From NCBI GenBank assembly GCA_002479805.1, contig DLPB01000031.1, positions 77,980 to 141,979 on the forward strand: DNA of 64,000 bases, in the 5' to 3' direction. Below, piece after piece: positions 15,101 to 23,165 of the stretch. Every line of letters begins with the position of its first letter. Position 1 is the stretch's first letter. The notes beneath the pieces are model-generated. The model had not been told where the DNA came from and did not search any database. It worked only from the letters and a program-made list of their open reading frames with translations. The position numbers and the translations under genes were made by a program. Origin of the DNA: Micrococcales bacterium UBA7469 (lineage in GTDB: Bacteria > Actinomycetota > Actinomycetes > Actinomycetales > Microbacteriaceae).

Positions 15101-16989
15101 CCGCGGTTGGCCCAGCGTGGGGTGTTGATAAACAACTCACCCTCGGTGCCGTTTGGCACCTGCAACACATATTCACCAGCGAGGTTGGTGTATGCCAGTA
15201 ACGTGTTTTGGTTATCCGATCCCGGGTTAGCGCCATTGGCAATCCAGCGCACCGGCATCTTTGCAACCGGAGTAACACCATCTGCCATCGTTACCTTGCC
15301 GGTGATGTATGGCAGATTGCTGGTCCAGGTAATGGCAACGTTCGACTTGTTCCATGCGGTAGTGGCGGCATCTCGAGTGCCGCGAACCTGGAAGCAGTAG
15401 AACTGAGCTTCTTGAAGGTTGAATACCGGCAGTGCGGTAAGGCCAGGACCTATGTAGCCAAAGTGCGACCAAGGTCCGGAGCAACCATTTGGACCGACCG
15501 AGATCTGAAGTTCCTGCTCATAGTCACCGGCAACGGTGTCGTCCCAGTCGACCCTCACGCGGTCGGTGTAGAGCGCTGACAGCTTGGTGTTGGTGATCGC
15601 TCCTGCGAGCGCCGTGCTCTCTGCTGCGCAGGAGTCAACTAGCGCTGAGACGTTTAAGCGACCACCGGTTGCGACCTTGCCAGCAAGGCTTGCCATGCCG
15701 GTGGCGGTTGCCTTCACCTTGGCGATGGCTTGCTCAGCGGTGGTGCCGCGGTAGGCAGCAAGGCAAAGTGCGATAGCACCGGTGACGTGCGGAGTAGCCA
15801 TTGAGGTTCCGCTCAGGGTGTCGTAACCATCACCGGAGGTCGAGAGAATGTTGGTGCCGGGAGCTGCCAGGTCAACCTTGGTTGCACTGTAGTTCGAGTA
15901 GCTAGCCAGCTGTCCAGCTTGATCAATTGCCGCTACCGAAACCACGCAGTCAAATGGGCGGTGTGGGGTGGTGCAGTCATATGCAGCTGGATAGGTTGCG
16001 GCGCTGTCTAGATTTGCTCCATCATTACCGGCTGCTGCCACAAAGATGATGCCAACATCACCACCGCGCTTAATGGCATTTTCTAGCGAACGTGAATAGG
16101 CGGTGCCACCCCAGGAGTTGTTGCTCGCGATGATATCGAGACCCTTTTTCATGCGAAGCATGGTGATGTAGTCGATTGCCTCGATTGCATCTGCGATTGA
16201 AGCCTGACCTTGGCTATTTACGATCTTCGCCGAGATCATGCTGACCTGCCAGGTCACACCCGTGACACCTAATGCATTGCCTCCAACTGCACCAATGGTT
16301 CCGGCAACGTGAGTGCCGTGTGGGTGTTCGTTCAGGTCATAGACGCTGCCGTCGTTGTTTAGAAAGTCATAGCCGTTGATGTCATCAACAAAGCCGTTGT
16401 TGTCGTTATCGATGCCATCGCCTGCCACCTCTTGGGCGTTGGTCCAGATATTCGCTGCTAGGTCTGAGTGCGAGACGTTAATGCCCGAGTCAATCACGGC
16501 AACGTATACCGCACGGGAACCGGTGTAACCCTTGGCCCATGCTCCAGCTGCATCGACACCGTAAGAACTGGTTGGGCTAGCGGTTGAGCTGGAGGTTGAG
16601 CCATACATGCCCCACATCTCTCCGCTTACATAGCGGGTGTCATTGGCGTTCTGAAGTTCAACTTCGTAGTTTGGCTCGGCGAATTCGACACCGCTGATTG
16701 CCTCAATGCGAGAGAGGTTTGTGGCGAGCGAATCAAATGGGTTTACCTTCACCAGGTAAGTGCCGGCACCCTCGAGACCGATTGGGGAGTAGTTCAAGAC
16801 AGCACCAAAGTCGAAGATCTCGCCGGCTGCTGGGGCGTCTTTTTCAAGCTGAACGATCAGCTGGTTAGCAACGATTTCTTCACCTTGGAAGCTTTGTTCG
16901 TTGTTGGCCATGGCTACTGTACCCTGACCCAAAAGCATCAGCAAAGTTGCTGTTGTGATTGCTAGAACCCTCGAAAAACTCTTGCTCAT
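12112..16989 (-). CDS. Giant secreted subtilisin-like serine protease with repeat and Ig/Fn3 domains
   Basis: About 1,625 aa. A signal peptide (SFSRVLAITTATLLMLLGQG, cleaved after AMA) is followed by an inhibitor-like propeptide. The S8 catalytic domain has Asp in VAVIDSGIN (~165), His in HGTHVAGT (~222) and Ser in GTSMATPHVTG (~396). Next come an Fn3-like module, three tandem ~220-aa repeats (residues ~557-1213), another Fn3 module, two Ig-like modules (YEWQRDGSAISGA, IQWLREGQPIAGA) and a helical Cys-containing C-terminal domain. There is no LPxTG motif. ATG 16989 (MSKSFSR, with GGGGAAAA before it) is preferred to the upstream ATG 17010. Likely exported for degrading or binding external polymers. 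The end overlaps the GH16 remnant by 4 nt. Confidence 0.92.
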   Translation of the reverse strand: MSKSFSRVLAITTATLLMLLGQGTVAMANNEQSFQGEEIVANQLIVQLEKDAPAAGEIFDFGAVLNYSPIGLEGAGTYLVKVNPFDSLATNLSRIEAISGVEFAEPNYEVELQNANDTRYVSGEMWGMYGSTSSSTASPTSSYGVDAAGAWAKGYTGSRAVYVAVIDSGINVSHSDLAANIWTNAQEVAGDGIDNDNNGFVDDINGYDFLNNDGSVYDLNEHPHGTHVAGTIGAVGGNALGVTGVTWQVSMISAKIVNSQGQASIADAIEAIDYITMLRMKKGLDIIASNNSWGGTAYSRSLENAIKRGGDVGIIFVAAAGNDGANLDSAATYPAAYDCTTPHRPFDCVVSVAAIDQAGQLASYSNYSATKVDLAAPGTNILSTSGDGYDTLSGTSMATPHVTGAIALCLAAYRGTTAEQAIAKVKATATGMASLAGKVATGGRLNVSALVDSCAAESTALAGAITNTKLSALYTDRVRVDWDDTVAGDYEQELQISVGPNGCSGPWSHFGYIGPGLTALPVFNLQEAQFYCFQVRGTRDAATTAWNKSNVAITWTSNLPYITGKVTMADGVTPVAKMPVRWIANGANPGSDNQNTLLAYTNLAGEYVLQVPNGTEGELFINTPRWANRGLETIPHTPWGMEAGGKLTITQDTVVDIRVPSIKTVTVTVLQHGTNQPVVGGKVQFSGYTKGCINGSYTAFTGATQSRCVTWPAGYAHSGPVTNAQGQVKLSLFDTQHLADPVHEFMVLDPQNEAKSTLFTLTPTSSANVTVVMNPPVVFSGRVLMADGTTPVAGAVVNWLNDGQYAGLENANSLKATTNSSGQYSLEVPSGTLGRLFVSTSRSPRNQAPTVPQLPWGLEAGGMTSSTVSKEINIVMPAQHTLTFNVTNGSTGASMSGAILEFSGYTKTCKAGSYTPFPGATSPSCTTWPGGYAHSAPRANSAGVVKIAVFAQQHLASTAYKYDFIVRDASDTSRTTNVSVTPNSDLTQNVVMNQPVTVTGKVFMADGTTPVSGAPVKWLNDGQYAGSDNENAITAVTNASGEYSLQVPNGSPGKLFVNTSRRPNSATPTSPLIPWGMEAGGFTTFTQSRTVNIVLPAQNAVKFQVKEWASNEAVANATIEFSGFTKTCKTGSYTPFAGATGGFCTNWPGGYSHAAPRTNSSGEVSVALFAPSLVADNNYSWIVSHPLDSARVTRINFAASQSATIGVVMPGTPSKPEQPTATALTNEVRLNWTEPWNGGAFIDYYKVWVSLEAGGPFTLVSSGSCAGNVAPDQRTCVVTNLTPGVTYYFAIIAHNVIGYSQLSMAVSSTPKAAISSFTSSPTPTVSGIAQVGQFLAAETGPWDAGTEFDYEWQRDGSAISGAVGASYLLRAADAGKAITVKVTGRKTGFQSVTKLSGATTPSWPTGSRLVAITGSPVVGQLLIAQRSTLVSPGEFGIQWLREGQPIAGATGESYELTPADVGQAISVQLTGNVLAAAPTEAKIDTVLIVSLASEVVTTTRPGLLTAATQSPIAIPTVTPPVPTESATASYLQSYIPAFIGKAFNLTAAQKVAIREILKGSTASKFLCTAITWAGGPASQNILYLKRAKAVCAYAKTQRPTLSTWYQSKQTKVKSFAGKVLMGLRG
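13350..15318 (-). repeat. Three tandem ~655-nt coding repeats in the subtilase
   Basis: Units at about 15318-14665, 14664-14008 and 14007-13350. Each encodes a CarboxypepD_reg-like module (G-[KR]-V-x-MADG-x-TPV ... W-x-x-x-G ... LxVPxG) plus a second module carrying EFSGYTKTC...GSYTPF and a WPGGYAHSAP-like motif with two conserved Cys. Units 2 and 3 are closest to each other; unit 1 is more diverged. Each unit has a conserved pair of Cys that could form a disulfide outside the cell. Confidence 0.85.
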
Positions 16990-17092
16990 TTTTCCCCATT
17001 CGACAGGCACAACAATTGCCCATCACCCAATCAACAAGGTACCAGCAGGGGGTGACTTTATCGATAGCGGGATGTCACGATATGAACATTGA

Positions 17093-17479
17093 CTATGCGT
17101 TCGCTAGGGCCGTGATTTCACTCCTTTTGGACTTGGGGCCGGGCTTTGTGCGCTGCACGATCGCTGACTCGGCGGCTCGAAAATGGTAATCAGGGGTTAT
17201 GCCACTATCGATAATGCTGAAATTGACACTGGCACCGACTGCAAGGGCATACAACTTGATCCGTCGAATTGAAGGGTTGGCTTCGCCACTTTCAAATTGA
17301 GAAACAGATTCCTGGCTAACCCCCAATGCAATACCCACATCTTTTTGAGTCAGGTTCTTTCTCTTACGGATTTCAACCAACGCCTCAATAGCATCCAGCC
17401 AGCTCTCCTCGGTGGTCATGCCGGCTATACGCAGGTCTGACTTTCCATTACTAGTGTTCAAGGTGGCGATTCGTTTCAT
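17093..17479 (-). CDS. XRE-family helix-turn-helix regulator
   Basis: A 128-aa protein with a central HTH_3 domain (residues ~32-85): LTQKDVGIALGVSQESVSQFESGEANPS is the classic helix-turn-helix with its ESG-x-x-x-PS end. A C-terminal extension is basic (PGPKSKRSE). The frame is open to 17560, but ATG 17479 is chosen because it gives MKRIATLN, and a leaderless -10 (TAAAAT, 7 nt upstream) and a perfect palindrome overlap it. It is divergent from the alpha/beta hydrolase gene and lies downstream of the subtilase promoter. It resembles the antitoxin-type XRE regulators, but no toxin gene is adjacent. Confidence 0.8.
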   Translation of the reverse strand: MKRIATLNTSNGKSDLRIAGMTTEESWLDAIEALVEIRKRKNLTQKDVGIALGVSQESVSQFESGEANPSIRRIKLYALAVGASVNFSIIDSGITPDYHFRAAESAIVQRTKPGPKSKRSEITALANA

Positions 17480-17496
17480 AAATTTTATTTTATGAA
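17475..17496. promoter_or_regulatory. Palindromic operator over the XRE gene start
   Basis: TTCATAAA (17475-17482) and TTTATGAA (17489-17496) form a perfect 8-bp inverted repeat around TTTTAT. It covers both the XRE start codon (17479-17477) and a TAAAAT hexamer at 17492-17487 placed 7 nt before the ATG. Binding by the XRE protein would block its own leaderless promoter. Confidence 0.6.
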
Positions 17497-17554
17497 TTTC
17501 GTTGGTGTTGGTCAACCGATGGCTCGCCGACTGACCCGCCAAGCCCTTCCCAAC

Positions 17555-17588
17555 TTGCACTCATGCCCCGCTGTGCTAGCCTCCCCTC
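17555..17588 (+). promoter_or_regulatory. Leaderless promoter of the alpha/beta hydrolase gene
   Basis: TTGCAC (17555-17560), a 16-nt spacer and TAGCCT (17577-17582) are followed after 6 nt by ATG 17589. Transcription would start at or next to the start codon, and no SD sequence is present. Confidence 0.55.
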
Positions 17589-18602
17589 ATGCGCAAATCA
17601 AGGGTGATTACAAGTGTTGCTGCCGGTCTGGTAGTTCTGGTTGCTGGCGGAGGGCTTGCGGTTGGTGACTACATCTACACCACCGGCACCAAAGTGAATT
17701 GCGCCGTAAACGCAGACGATCTAAATCACACCCCTGCCGAGTTCTACACCGCAGGCAAAGACAATGGCCCATTCCCTGGCGAAGGCTGGAATAAGTGGGT
17801 GGATTACGACCTAAGTAGCTGGTGGCTAACCGATGTCCAATATGACGAGGTAAAGATCCCGGTTGCCGATGGTGTTGAGCTTGCTGCCTGGTGGATTGCA
17901 CCCCACCTTGATGAGACCAAGAAGACCGTGATTGTCACGCACGGCATTGGCACCAGTAAGCAAGACTTCAACACTCTGCTGCCAACCTCAATGTTGGTCA
18001 AGGGTGGCTACAACGTGCTTTTGGTTGACCAGCGCGATGCTGGCGAGTCGACCTGTGTTGACGGTCGCCACTCAGCGGGTCAGGAAGAGTCCTCTGACTT
18101 TGCCGAGGTTGCCAAGTGGCTAAACACCGAAAAGGGCATTCCAGCCAGCTCGCTTGGCATGTTTGGTGTTTCCGGTGGTGCGATTGCAACCTCGCTGGTG
18201 CCGGCTAAGTCGGATTTGGTTTCTGCCTTTGCCATGGAGGGCACCATCTTCGACTTCAATGCCGCCGCCACTCAAGAGGTTGAGTTCCAGGGCTTCCCTG
18301 GCTTCCTTTGGCAGTTTGCCCAGGGCGCTGCAATTGTCTTTCACGGGGTAAACCTGGCCGAAACTTCGGTGCAGTCATCGATTGAAAAAGCAGAGGCTCG
18401 GCCAATGCTCATCCTGCACGGTGATGCCGATCAGCGCCTCAAATATCAGTCTTCGGTTGACTTCTACAGCTATGCAAAATCTGTTGGAGCAAACATCACC
18501 CTGGAAACTTTTGCCGGGGCTGATCACACCGAGGGCATGCTCTCAGAAACCGATCGCTACGCCAAAGCTCTGGTCAGCTTCTTCGACGCCAGCCTGAAGT
18601 AA
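17589..18602 (+). CDS. Alpha/beta hydrolase, membrane-anchored or secreted
   Basis: A 337-aa serine hydrolase. Residues 1-30 (VITSVAAGLVVLVAGGGLAV) are a signal anchor. The hydrolase core starts with VIVTHGIGTSKQDF (oxyanion region). The nucleophile elbow is FGVSGGA (G-x-S-x-G), acid residues lie in LILHGDADQRL and the catalytic His in GADHTEGML. It belongs to the family of extracytoplasmic hydrolases with a prolyl-oligopeptidase-like fold; the substrate is unknown. A leaderless promoter fits the ATG. It abuts the convergent HNH gene with no gap. Confidence 0.85.
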   Translation: MRKSRVITSVAAGLVVLVAGGGLAVGDYIYTTGTKVNCAVNADDLNHTPAEFYTAGKDNGPFPGEGWNKWVDYDLSSWWLTDVQYDEVKIPVADGVELAAWWIAPHLDETKKTVIVTHGIGTSKQDFNTLLPTSMLVKGGYNVLLVDQRDAGESTCVDGRHSAGQEESSDFAEVAKWLNTEKGIPASSLGMFGVSGGAIATSLVPAKSDLVSAFAMEGTIFDFNAAATQEVEFQGFPGFLWQFAQGAAIVFHGVNLAETSVQSSIEKAEARPMLILHGDADQRLKYQSSVDFYSYAKSVGANITLETFAGADHTEGMLSETDRYAKALVSFFDASLK

Positions 18603-19391
18603 TTACTTACAGCTCTCACCGAACTCTTTGATGGTGGCTAGCTCGGCATTATCTACCGTTAGTCCCCAGCGGATCTTCACCTTTACCCAGTTGGTGATGT
18701 AGCGGCAACGATAGCCAGTGTTTGGTGGCAACCAATCGGCTGGATCGCGGTCGGACTTAGATCGATTTGATGATGCGGTAACCGCTATCAGGCTGCCGCC
18801 AAAACCTAAGTCATTGGCAAACTCTTTGCGCTTCTCCGAGCTCCAGGCATAGGCACCAGAGTCCCAAGCTTCTTTCAGCGGAATGAAGTGGTCGACATCA
18901 AAATCTGATGGGTCGTTTGTGGTCACCTGGTCATAGACCGAATACCACTCACCGCCTGTGAGATCGCAATCACCAAAGACGCTTGGCTTTACCTTGGCCT
19001 CGGCAATCAAAACCTCTCTTCTGGTGTTGCAGCCATCGCCATCGGCATCAATCCAATGCCGAAATAGGTCGCGGTCATAACCCGCTCCCTGCTCAGCAGC
19101 CAACACCAATTCGGGAATCAGTTTCTGCAGATCAGTCTTCTCTGCCGCTGGTTTGGTGGTTGGTTTTTTGGATGGCGCGGGCTTTGTTGCCTCGGGTGAT
19201 TTGGTCTCCTGAGAAACTGTCGGCGATTCGGTAACCGAAGGTGTTGGCGTGGAGCTCTGTGTGATGGTCTGGGTCGGGGATGCCGAGGTTGCAGTTTCCT
19301 GCGGGGCATCGGAAGAGCTAAAAATCGAGGCGAACCAAATAATCGCAATCAATCCACCAATGGTGGAAAGTGACCCCCGCTTTAGCCTCAC
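18603..19391 (-). CDS. Secreted/anchored HNH (DUF1524-type) nuclease
   Basis: A 262-aa protein. An N-terminal membrane segment (STIGGLIAIIWFASIF) and a long Thr/Pro/Ser/Lys linker (residues ~30-90) lead to a compact nuclease domain. The His-Asn-His-like core is DFDVDHFIPLKEAWDSGAYA, then SLIAVTASSNRSKSDRDPADW, with Cys pairs (DGCNTRRE, GDCD and YRCRYITNW) that may form disulfides. Such proteins are common in Actinobacteria and are thought to degrade external DNA. The start appears to be GTG 19391, with TATGAT 8 nt upstream. Convergent with the hydrolase gene. Confidence 0.87.
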   Translation of the reverse strand: MRLKRGSLSTIGGLIAIIWFASIFSSSDAPQETATSASPTQTITQSSTPTPSVTESPTVSQETKSPEATKPAPSKKPTTKPAAEKTDLQKLIPELVLAAEQGAGYDRDLFRHWIDADGDGCNTRREVLIAEAKVKPSVFGDCDLTGGEWYSVYDQVTTNDPSDFDVDHFIPLKEAWDSGAYAWSSEKRKEFANDLGFGGSLIAVTASSNRSKSDRDPADWLPPNTGYRCRYITNWVKVKIRWGLTVDNAELATIKEFGESCK

Positions 19392-19423
19392 ATCAATAAA
19401 TCATAGGGAGGCTAAAGGGCTAA

Positions 19424-20380
19424 CTAGCGGTGGGCTGGCTTAGGCACCAATTCGCTTGAGTAGTCAGCAGACTCTGGAAGGTTTGCATTTAGATACTCAA
19501 AGTCGTCATCGCTCAGTGCCACATCGAGTGCCGTGATGCAATCGAGAATGCTCTCGGTTCTGGTTGCTCCCGGGATTGGAATCACGGCTGGCGAGGTCTT
19601 CATCTCCCACGCCAATGCAATTGCATACTTTGAAACACCGTGCTTGTTCGCTACCTCTTCAAAGGCATCGGAGTCGGTGATGGCCTTTTTATTGTTCATG
19701 CCACCAAGCGGTGACCATGGCAAATAGGCAACGCCATACTTTTCACAAACTTCTAGAACATCCAGGTCATAGCGATAGCGCGGAGAGAATTCGTTCTGGA
19801 TTGAGACGATGCCGCCCTCGTTAGGACCACCGGCAATCTTGATGGCAATTTCGAGTTGCTTGGCGTCGTAGTTGGAGACACCGATCTGATCAACAATGCC
19901 GCGCTCTTTGAGAATCAGGATGTTTGCCACCTGAGTCTCGAACACAATCTCTGGATCAAGCCGGTGGTGCTGCCATAGGTCGATCTTCTCAACCCCGAGT
20001 CTGCCTGCCGATGCCTCGGCAGCGCGCAGTAGGTAGTCGAGGCTGCCGTTGCGACCCCAGCGTTCACCGGGCTGGCGGGTAATACCGGCCTTGGTTGCAA
20101 TTACCACCTTGTCCTTTTGCTCCTTGGTGCCGGACCAGGTGCGGAGTGCTTCGGCAACGAAGATCTCGTTGTGACCAAAGGCATCCCAGGTTGGTGCATA
20201 AATATCTGCGGTGTCCAAAAGCGTGACACCGGCATCCAGTGCCGCGTGAATCGCAGGTATAGCTGACTCCTGACGCCGCACCGGATCAAGCGCTGCACCA
20301 TTTGACCAGATCCAAGAAACATTCATGCAACCGATACCGATTGCCGAGACCTGGCGATTACCTAGCTTGTGCTGCTTCAT
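19424..20380 (-). CDS. Aldo/keto reductase
   Basis: A 318-aa (beta/alpha)8 NAD(P)H-dependent oxidoreductase. Catalytic residues are seen as Asp/Tyr in LLDTADIYAP (residues ~57-62), Lys in KVVIATKAGI and His in WQHHRLDPE. The cofactor-binding end VIPIPGATRTESI is typical of the family. It is similar in type to pyridoxal reductase or general stress AKRs; the substrate cannot be read from sequence. It is 15 nt from the upstream zinc alcohol dehydrogenase gene, so the two are probably co-transcribed and may handle the same aldehydes. Confidence 0.9.
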   Translation of the reverse strand: MKQHKLGNRQVSAIGIGCMNVSWIWSNGAALDPVRRQESAIPAIHAALDAGVTLLDTADIYAPTWDAFGHNEIFVAEALRTWSGTKEQKDKVVIATKAGITRQPGERWGRNGSLDYLLRAAEASAGRLGVEKIDLWQHHRLDPEIVFETQVANILILKERGIVDQIGVSNYDAKQLEIAIKIAGGPNEGGIVSIQNEFSPRYRYDLDVLEVCEKYGVAYLPWSPLGGMNNKKAITDSDAFEEVANKHGVSKYAIALAWEMKTSPAVIPIPGATRTESILDCITALDVALSDDDFEYLNANLPESADYSSELVPKPAHR

Positions 20381-20394
20381 TGGAGCTCCTATTT

Positions 20395-21438
20395 CTAGAT
20401 GGTGCTGGCGTCGATGACAAAGCGGTAGCGCACATCGCTTGCGACCACGCGGTTGTATGCCGCATCAACCGCAGCGGTGTCGCTGGCATCAACCAGCTCG
20501 ATGGTGGAAACAATGTTGTGCTCAGCACAAAAGTCCAACATCTCCTGGGTGTCTTTGATGTTTCCGGTATTGGCTCCCGCGATTGACTTCAGGCCAGTCA
20601 CCAAGCTAAATGGGTTGTAGCTCTGGTCTTTACCTGGTAGTCCGACATTCACAATTGACCCACCGACTCGCAATGTGCTCAGTAGGCCATCGAGGTCGAG
20701 GTCAGCACTGGTGGTGTTGATGATTACATCGAAGAAGTTCTTGTGGTTGGCAATTGCATCGCTGGTTAGCACATAAGCCTTGGCACCGAACTCAAGGGCA
20801 TCCGCCGACTTGGCTGGTGAGTGTCCAAGCACATAAGTTTCTGCACCCAGCGCTGCTGCAAATTTCACACCCATGTGACCGAGGCCGCCAAGACCTAGGA
20901 TCGCCACCTTCTTGCCTGGACCAACCTGCCAGTGCTTCAGTGGTGACCAAAGGGTGATCCCGGCACACAACAAAGGTGCCGCGGAAGCGGCATCGATTTT
21001 TTTGGAAACTTTGAGCACGTAGTTTTGATCGACCACGATGTCCTGGGCATAGCCACCATAGGTTGGGGCTTGGTCATAGTGACGCCCGTTATAGGTCTGG
21101 ACATTGCCGGTTAGGCAGTAGTTCTCCATGCCGGCCTGGCAGTATTCGCAGGTGCGGCAGGAGTCAACAAAGGTGCCGACACCAACTCGGTCACCAACCG
21201 CAAACTTTGAAACTGCAGACCCAACCGCGGTTACCTCACCGACAATTTCGTGACCCGGCACCATTGGAAAGATGCCCTCAAACCACTCGTCTCTTACCTG
21301 GTGGATATCGGAGTGGCAAATACCGGAGTAAAGAATCTTGATGGCGACCATCTCGGAGGTCAGATCCCTCAGCGGCAACTCTCCCTTTTCAAACTTTGCA
21401 CTTGGAGCATTTGCAACTAGCGAGCGGGTGGTTGGCAT
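20395..21438 (-). CDS. Zinc-dependent alcohol dehydrogenase (CAD/YahK type)
   Basis: A medium-chain dehydrogenase of about 347 aa. The catalytic zinc ligands lie in GICHSD and GHEIVGEV. The structural zinc loop is CRTCEYCQAGMENYC, with four Cys. The Rossmann motif GLGGLGHMG indicates NAD(P) binding. It is closest in style to cinnamyl-alcohol dehydrogenase/YahK aldehyde reductases, which reduce aldehydes with NADPH. Three ATGs are possible (21465, 21441, 21438); 21438 is preferred because AAGAGG stands 5 nt before it. Upstream of the aldo/keto reductase gene and divergent from a hydrolase. Confidence 0.88.
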   Translation of the reverse strand: MPTTRSLVANAPSAKFEKGELPLRDLTSEMVAIKILYSGICHSDIHQVRDEWFEGIFPMVPGHEIVGEVTAVGSAVSKFAVGDRVGVGTFVDSCRTCEYCQAGMENYCLTGNVQTYNGRHYDQAPTYGGYAQDIVVDQNYVLKVSKKIDAASAAPLLCAGITLWSPLKHWQVGPGKKVAILGLGGLGHMGVKFAAALGAETYVLGHSPAKSADALEFGAKAYVLTSDAIANHKNFFDVIINTTSADLDLDGLLSTLRVGGSIVNVGLPGKDQSYNPFSLVTGLKSIAGANTGNIKDTQEMLDFCAEHNIVSTIELVDASDTAAVDAAYNRVVASDVRYRFVIDASTI

Positions 21439-21491
21439 CATGACCTCTTCTTTGGGGGATGGCACGGTTTGGAAATTTGGTTATTAGTGAC

Positions 21492-22463
21492 ATGAAACTT
21501 AGAACCAAAATTGTCCTCGGGTCGATTCTAAGCCTGCTGCTGGTTGGTCCATTCCTAATTCCGGTAAACAGCTCGGGAACTCAGGACAACGTTGCCGCAG
21601 CGAATGCGCAATTTGGCGATCGCAGCAAGTTCGTGACAGTGCTGGATCACGATGTGCACTACCTAACCGCGGGAGATTCAAACTCAGACCGTTTGATTCT
21701 GCTGCTGCACGGCTTTGGTGCAAATGTCTCGACCTGGGATGCGGTGCTCGAGGAACTAGGGGCTGCAGGCTTTGTAGTTGCCTATGACCGCGCAGCCTTT
21801 GGTTTCAGCGAGCGCCCAGAGAGTTGGTCTGGCACAAACCCATACTCTTCCGAAGGGCAGCTCGAGGTAATCCAGGCGCTATTCGATAAGTTTGGTGCTG
21901 GCAAAGAAGTTGTGATTCTTGGTCACTCCGCCGGTGGTAATCTGGCTGCAGCCTTCGCCGCCAAGCACCCAGATCAGGTTGACCAATTGGTGCTGCTCGA
22001 CCCAGCCATCTTTACCTCTGGCGGAACGCCAGATTGGCTGACCTGGATCTATGACATCCCGCAGCTAAACCACGTAGGTCCAGCACTGGTTTCATCGATT
22101 GCCACCTCAGGCCTAGACCTACTCGACCGCAGCTACTTCGACAAGTCGTTGGTGACCGATGAGCTAAAAGCTAAATACACGGCTCCGCTGAAGATTAAGG
22201 GCTGGGAAAAAGCCTTCTGGAACTTCAATAAAGCTCCGCGCACCACCGGCATCGAAAAGAATCTAGCGGCACTCAGCATGCCAACCCTGGTGATTACCGG
22301 TGATAAAGATGAGGTGGTGGCAACTGCGGATTCGGTGCGATTGGCAGGTGAGCTTCCCAATGCGCAACTGGTGGTTATTGAGAATTGCGGTCACCTTCCA
22401 AATGAAGAAAAGCCACAAGAATTCCTCACCGCGGTCGCGGCATTCTTGTTTGCCAACCAGTAG
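21492..22463 (+). CDS. Alpha/beta hydrolase with N-terminal signal anchor
   Basis: A 323-aa serine hydrolase. Residues 1-20 (KIVLGSILSLLLVGPFLI) form a signal peptide or anchor. Core motifs are LILLLHGFGANVSTWD (HG oxyanion), ILGHSAGGNLA (nucleophile elbow G-H-S-A-G), VITGDKDEVV (acid) and NCGHLPNEEKP (His). ATG 21492 is chosen over 21459, which would overlap the divergent dehydrogenase gene's leader. The next gene starts 10 nt after its stop. The substrate is unknown; esterases, haloperoxidase-like enzymes and epoxide hydrolases share this fold. Confidence 0.87.
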   Translation: MKLRTKIVLGSILSLLLVGPFLIPVNSSGTQDNVAAANAQFGDRSKFVTVLDHDVHYLTAGDSNSDRLILLLHGFGANVSTWDAVLEELGAAGFVVAYDRAAFGFSERPESWSGTNPYSSEGQLEVIQALFDKFGAGKEVVILGHSAGGNLAAAFAAKHPDQVDQLVLLDPAIFTSGGTPDWLTWIYDIPQLNHVGPALVSSIATSGLDLLDRSYFDKSLVTDELKAKYTAPLKIKGWEKAFWNFNKAPRTTGIEKNLAALSMPTLVITGDKDEVVATADSVRLAGELPNAQLVVIENCGHLPNEEKPQEFLTAVAAFLFANQ

Positions 22464-22472
22464 GGTCTGGTT

Positions 22473-23126
22473 ATGACATACAAAGGTGTATTTGGTTGGT
22501 TTAGATTGCTACTCGGCGCAGCCCTTTTGGGCAGTGTGGTTTGGCAGGTAACTGACCGAATAATCAATAACCTTTTCCGCCCCTGGGATTACTTCACCAA
22601 GCTCTCAATTGACTCATCGATTTTTGCCGGCATTGTGCTGGTGGTCAGTGGGCTTTATTTGGTGAATCACAAATCTGAAACCAGCAGATTGAATGTGATT
22701 CGCCTGGGTGCCACGGTCGCAATGATTGTGATTGGTGCCGGTTACCACCTGCTACTCGGTGACAGTGCGGTTGATCCACGCGATGTTGGTTATGAATGGC
22801 CGGTATTGCCAAACCTAATCATCCACACCTACGGCCCAATGCTCATAACTTTGGACTACATCCTCTCGGTCAAGGGGCCAAAGACCAATTTCCGCAAGGC
22901 GCTGTGGATTCTGGTCTTCCCGTATATCTGGGTGGCATTTAGCATCATCCGCGGACTACTTATCAATGACTGGCCATACTGGTTCCTCAACCCAGCCGAG
23001 GTTGGAGGTAGCGGGGTGGCGCTCTACATCCTCGGCTTCACGATCTTTGGCTTGGGGCTGGGATTCGTGCTGATTCTGCTGCGCAGACTGGCTCAAAAGC
23101 TGACAGGAAATTTAGCCAACGTCTAA
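22473..23126 (+). CDS. Pr6Pr-family integral membrane protein
   Basis: A 217-aa protein with six hydrophobic segments (around residues 8-26, 48-65, 77-95, 113-130, 143-165 and 185-208). The motif YHLLLGD, plus HTYGPMLITLDYIL and FPYIWVAFSIIRG, mark the Pr6Pr membrane family related to FAR-17a/AIG1 hydrolases. In eukaryotic relatives a conserved Thr and His hydrolyse fatty acid esters; whether that applies here is unknown. The start is 10 nt after the upstream hydrolase gene, suggesting a two-gene transcript and a linked lipid role. Confidence 0.8.
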   Translation: MTYKGVFGWFRLLLGAALLGSVVWQVTDRIINNLFRPWDYFTKLSIDSSIFAGIVLVVSGLYLVNHKSETSRLNVIRLGATVAMIVIGAGYHLLLGDSAVDPRDVGYEWPVLPNLIIHTYGPMLITLDYILSVKGPKTNFRKALWILVFPYIWVAFSIIRGLLINDWPYWFLNPAEVGGSGVALYILGFTIFGLGLGFVLILLRRLAQKLTGNLANV

Positions 23127-23165
23127 CAGCGAAATTTATTTCCCCCGTAGGGGGTTATCAAAATC

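Noticed and set aside
13350..15318. Repeats considered as a CRISPR-like or mobile array
   Set aside because: Units are ~655 nt, in frame and encode protein modules; no short repeat/spacer structure exists anywhere in the window.
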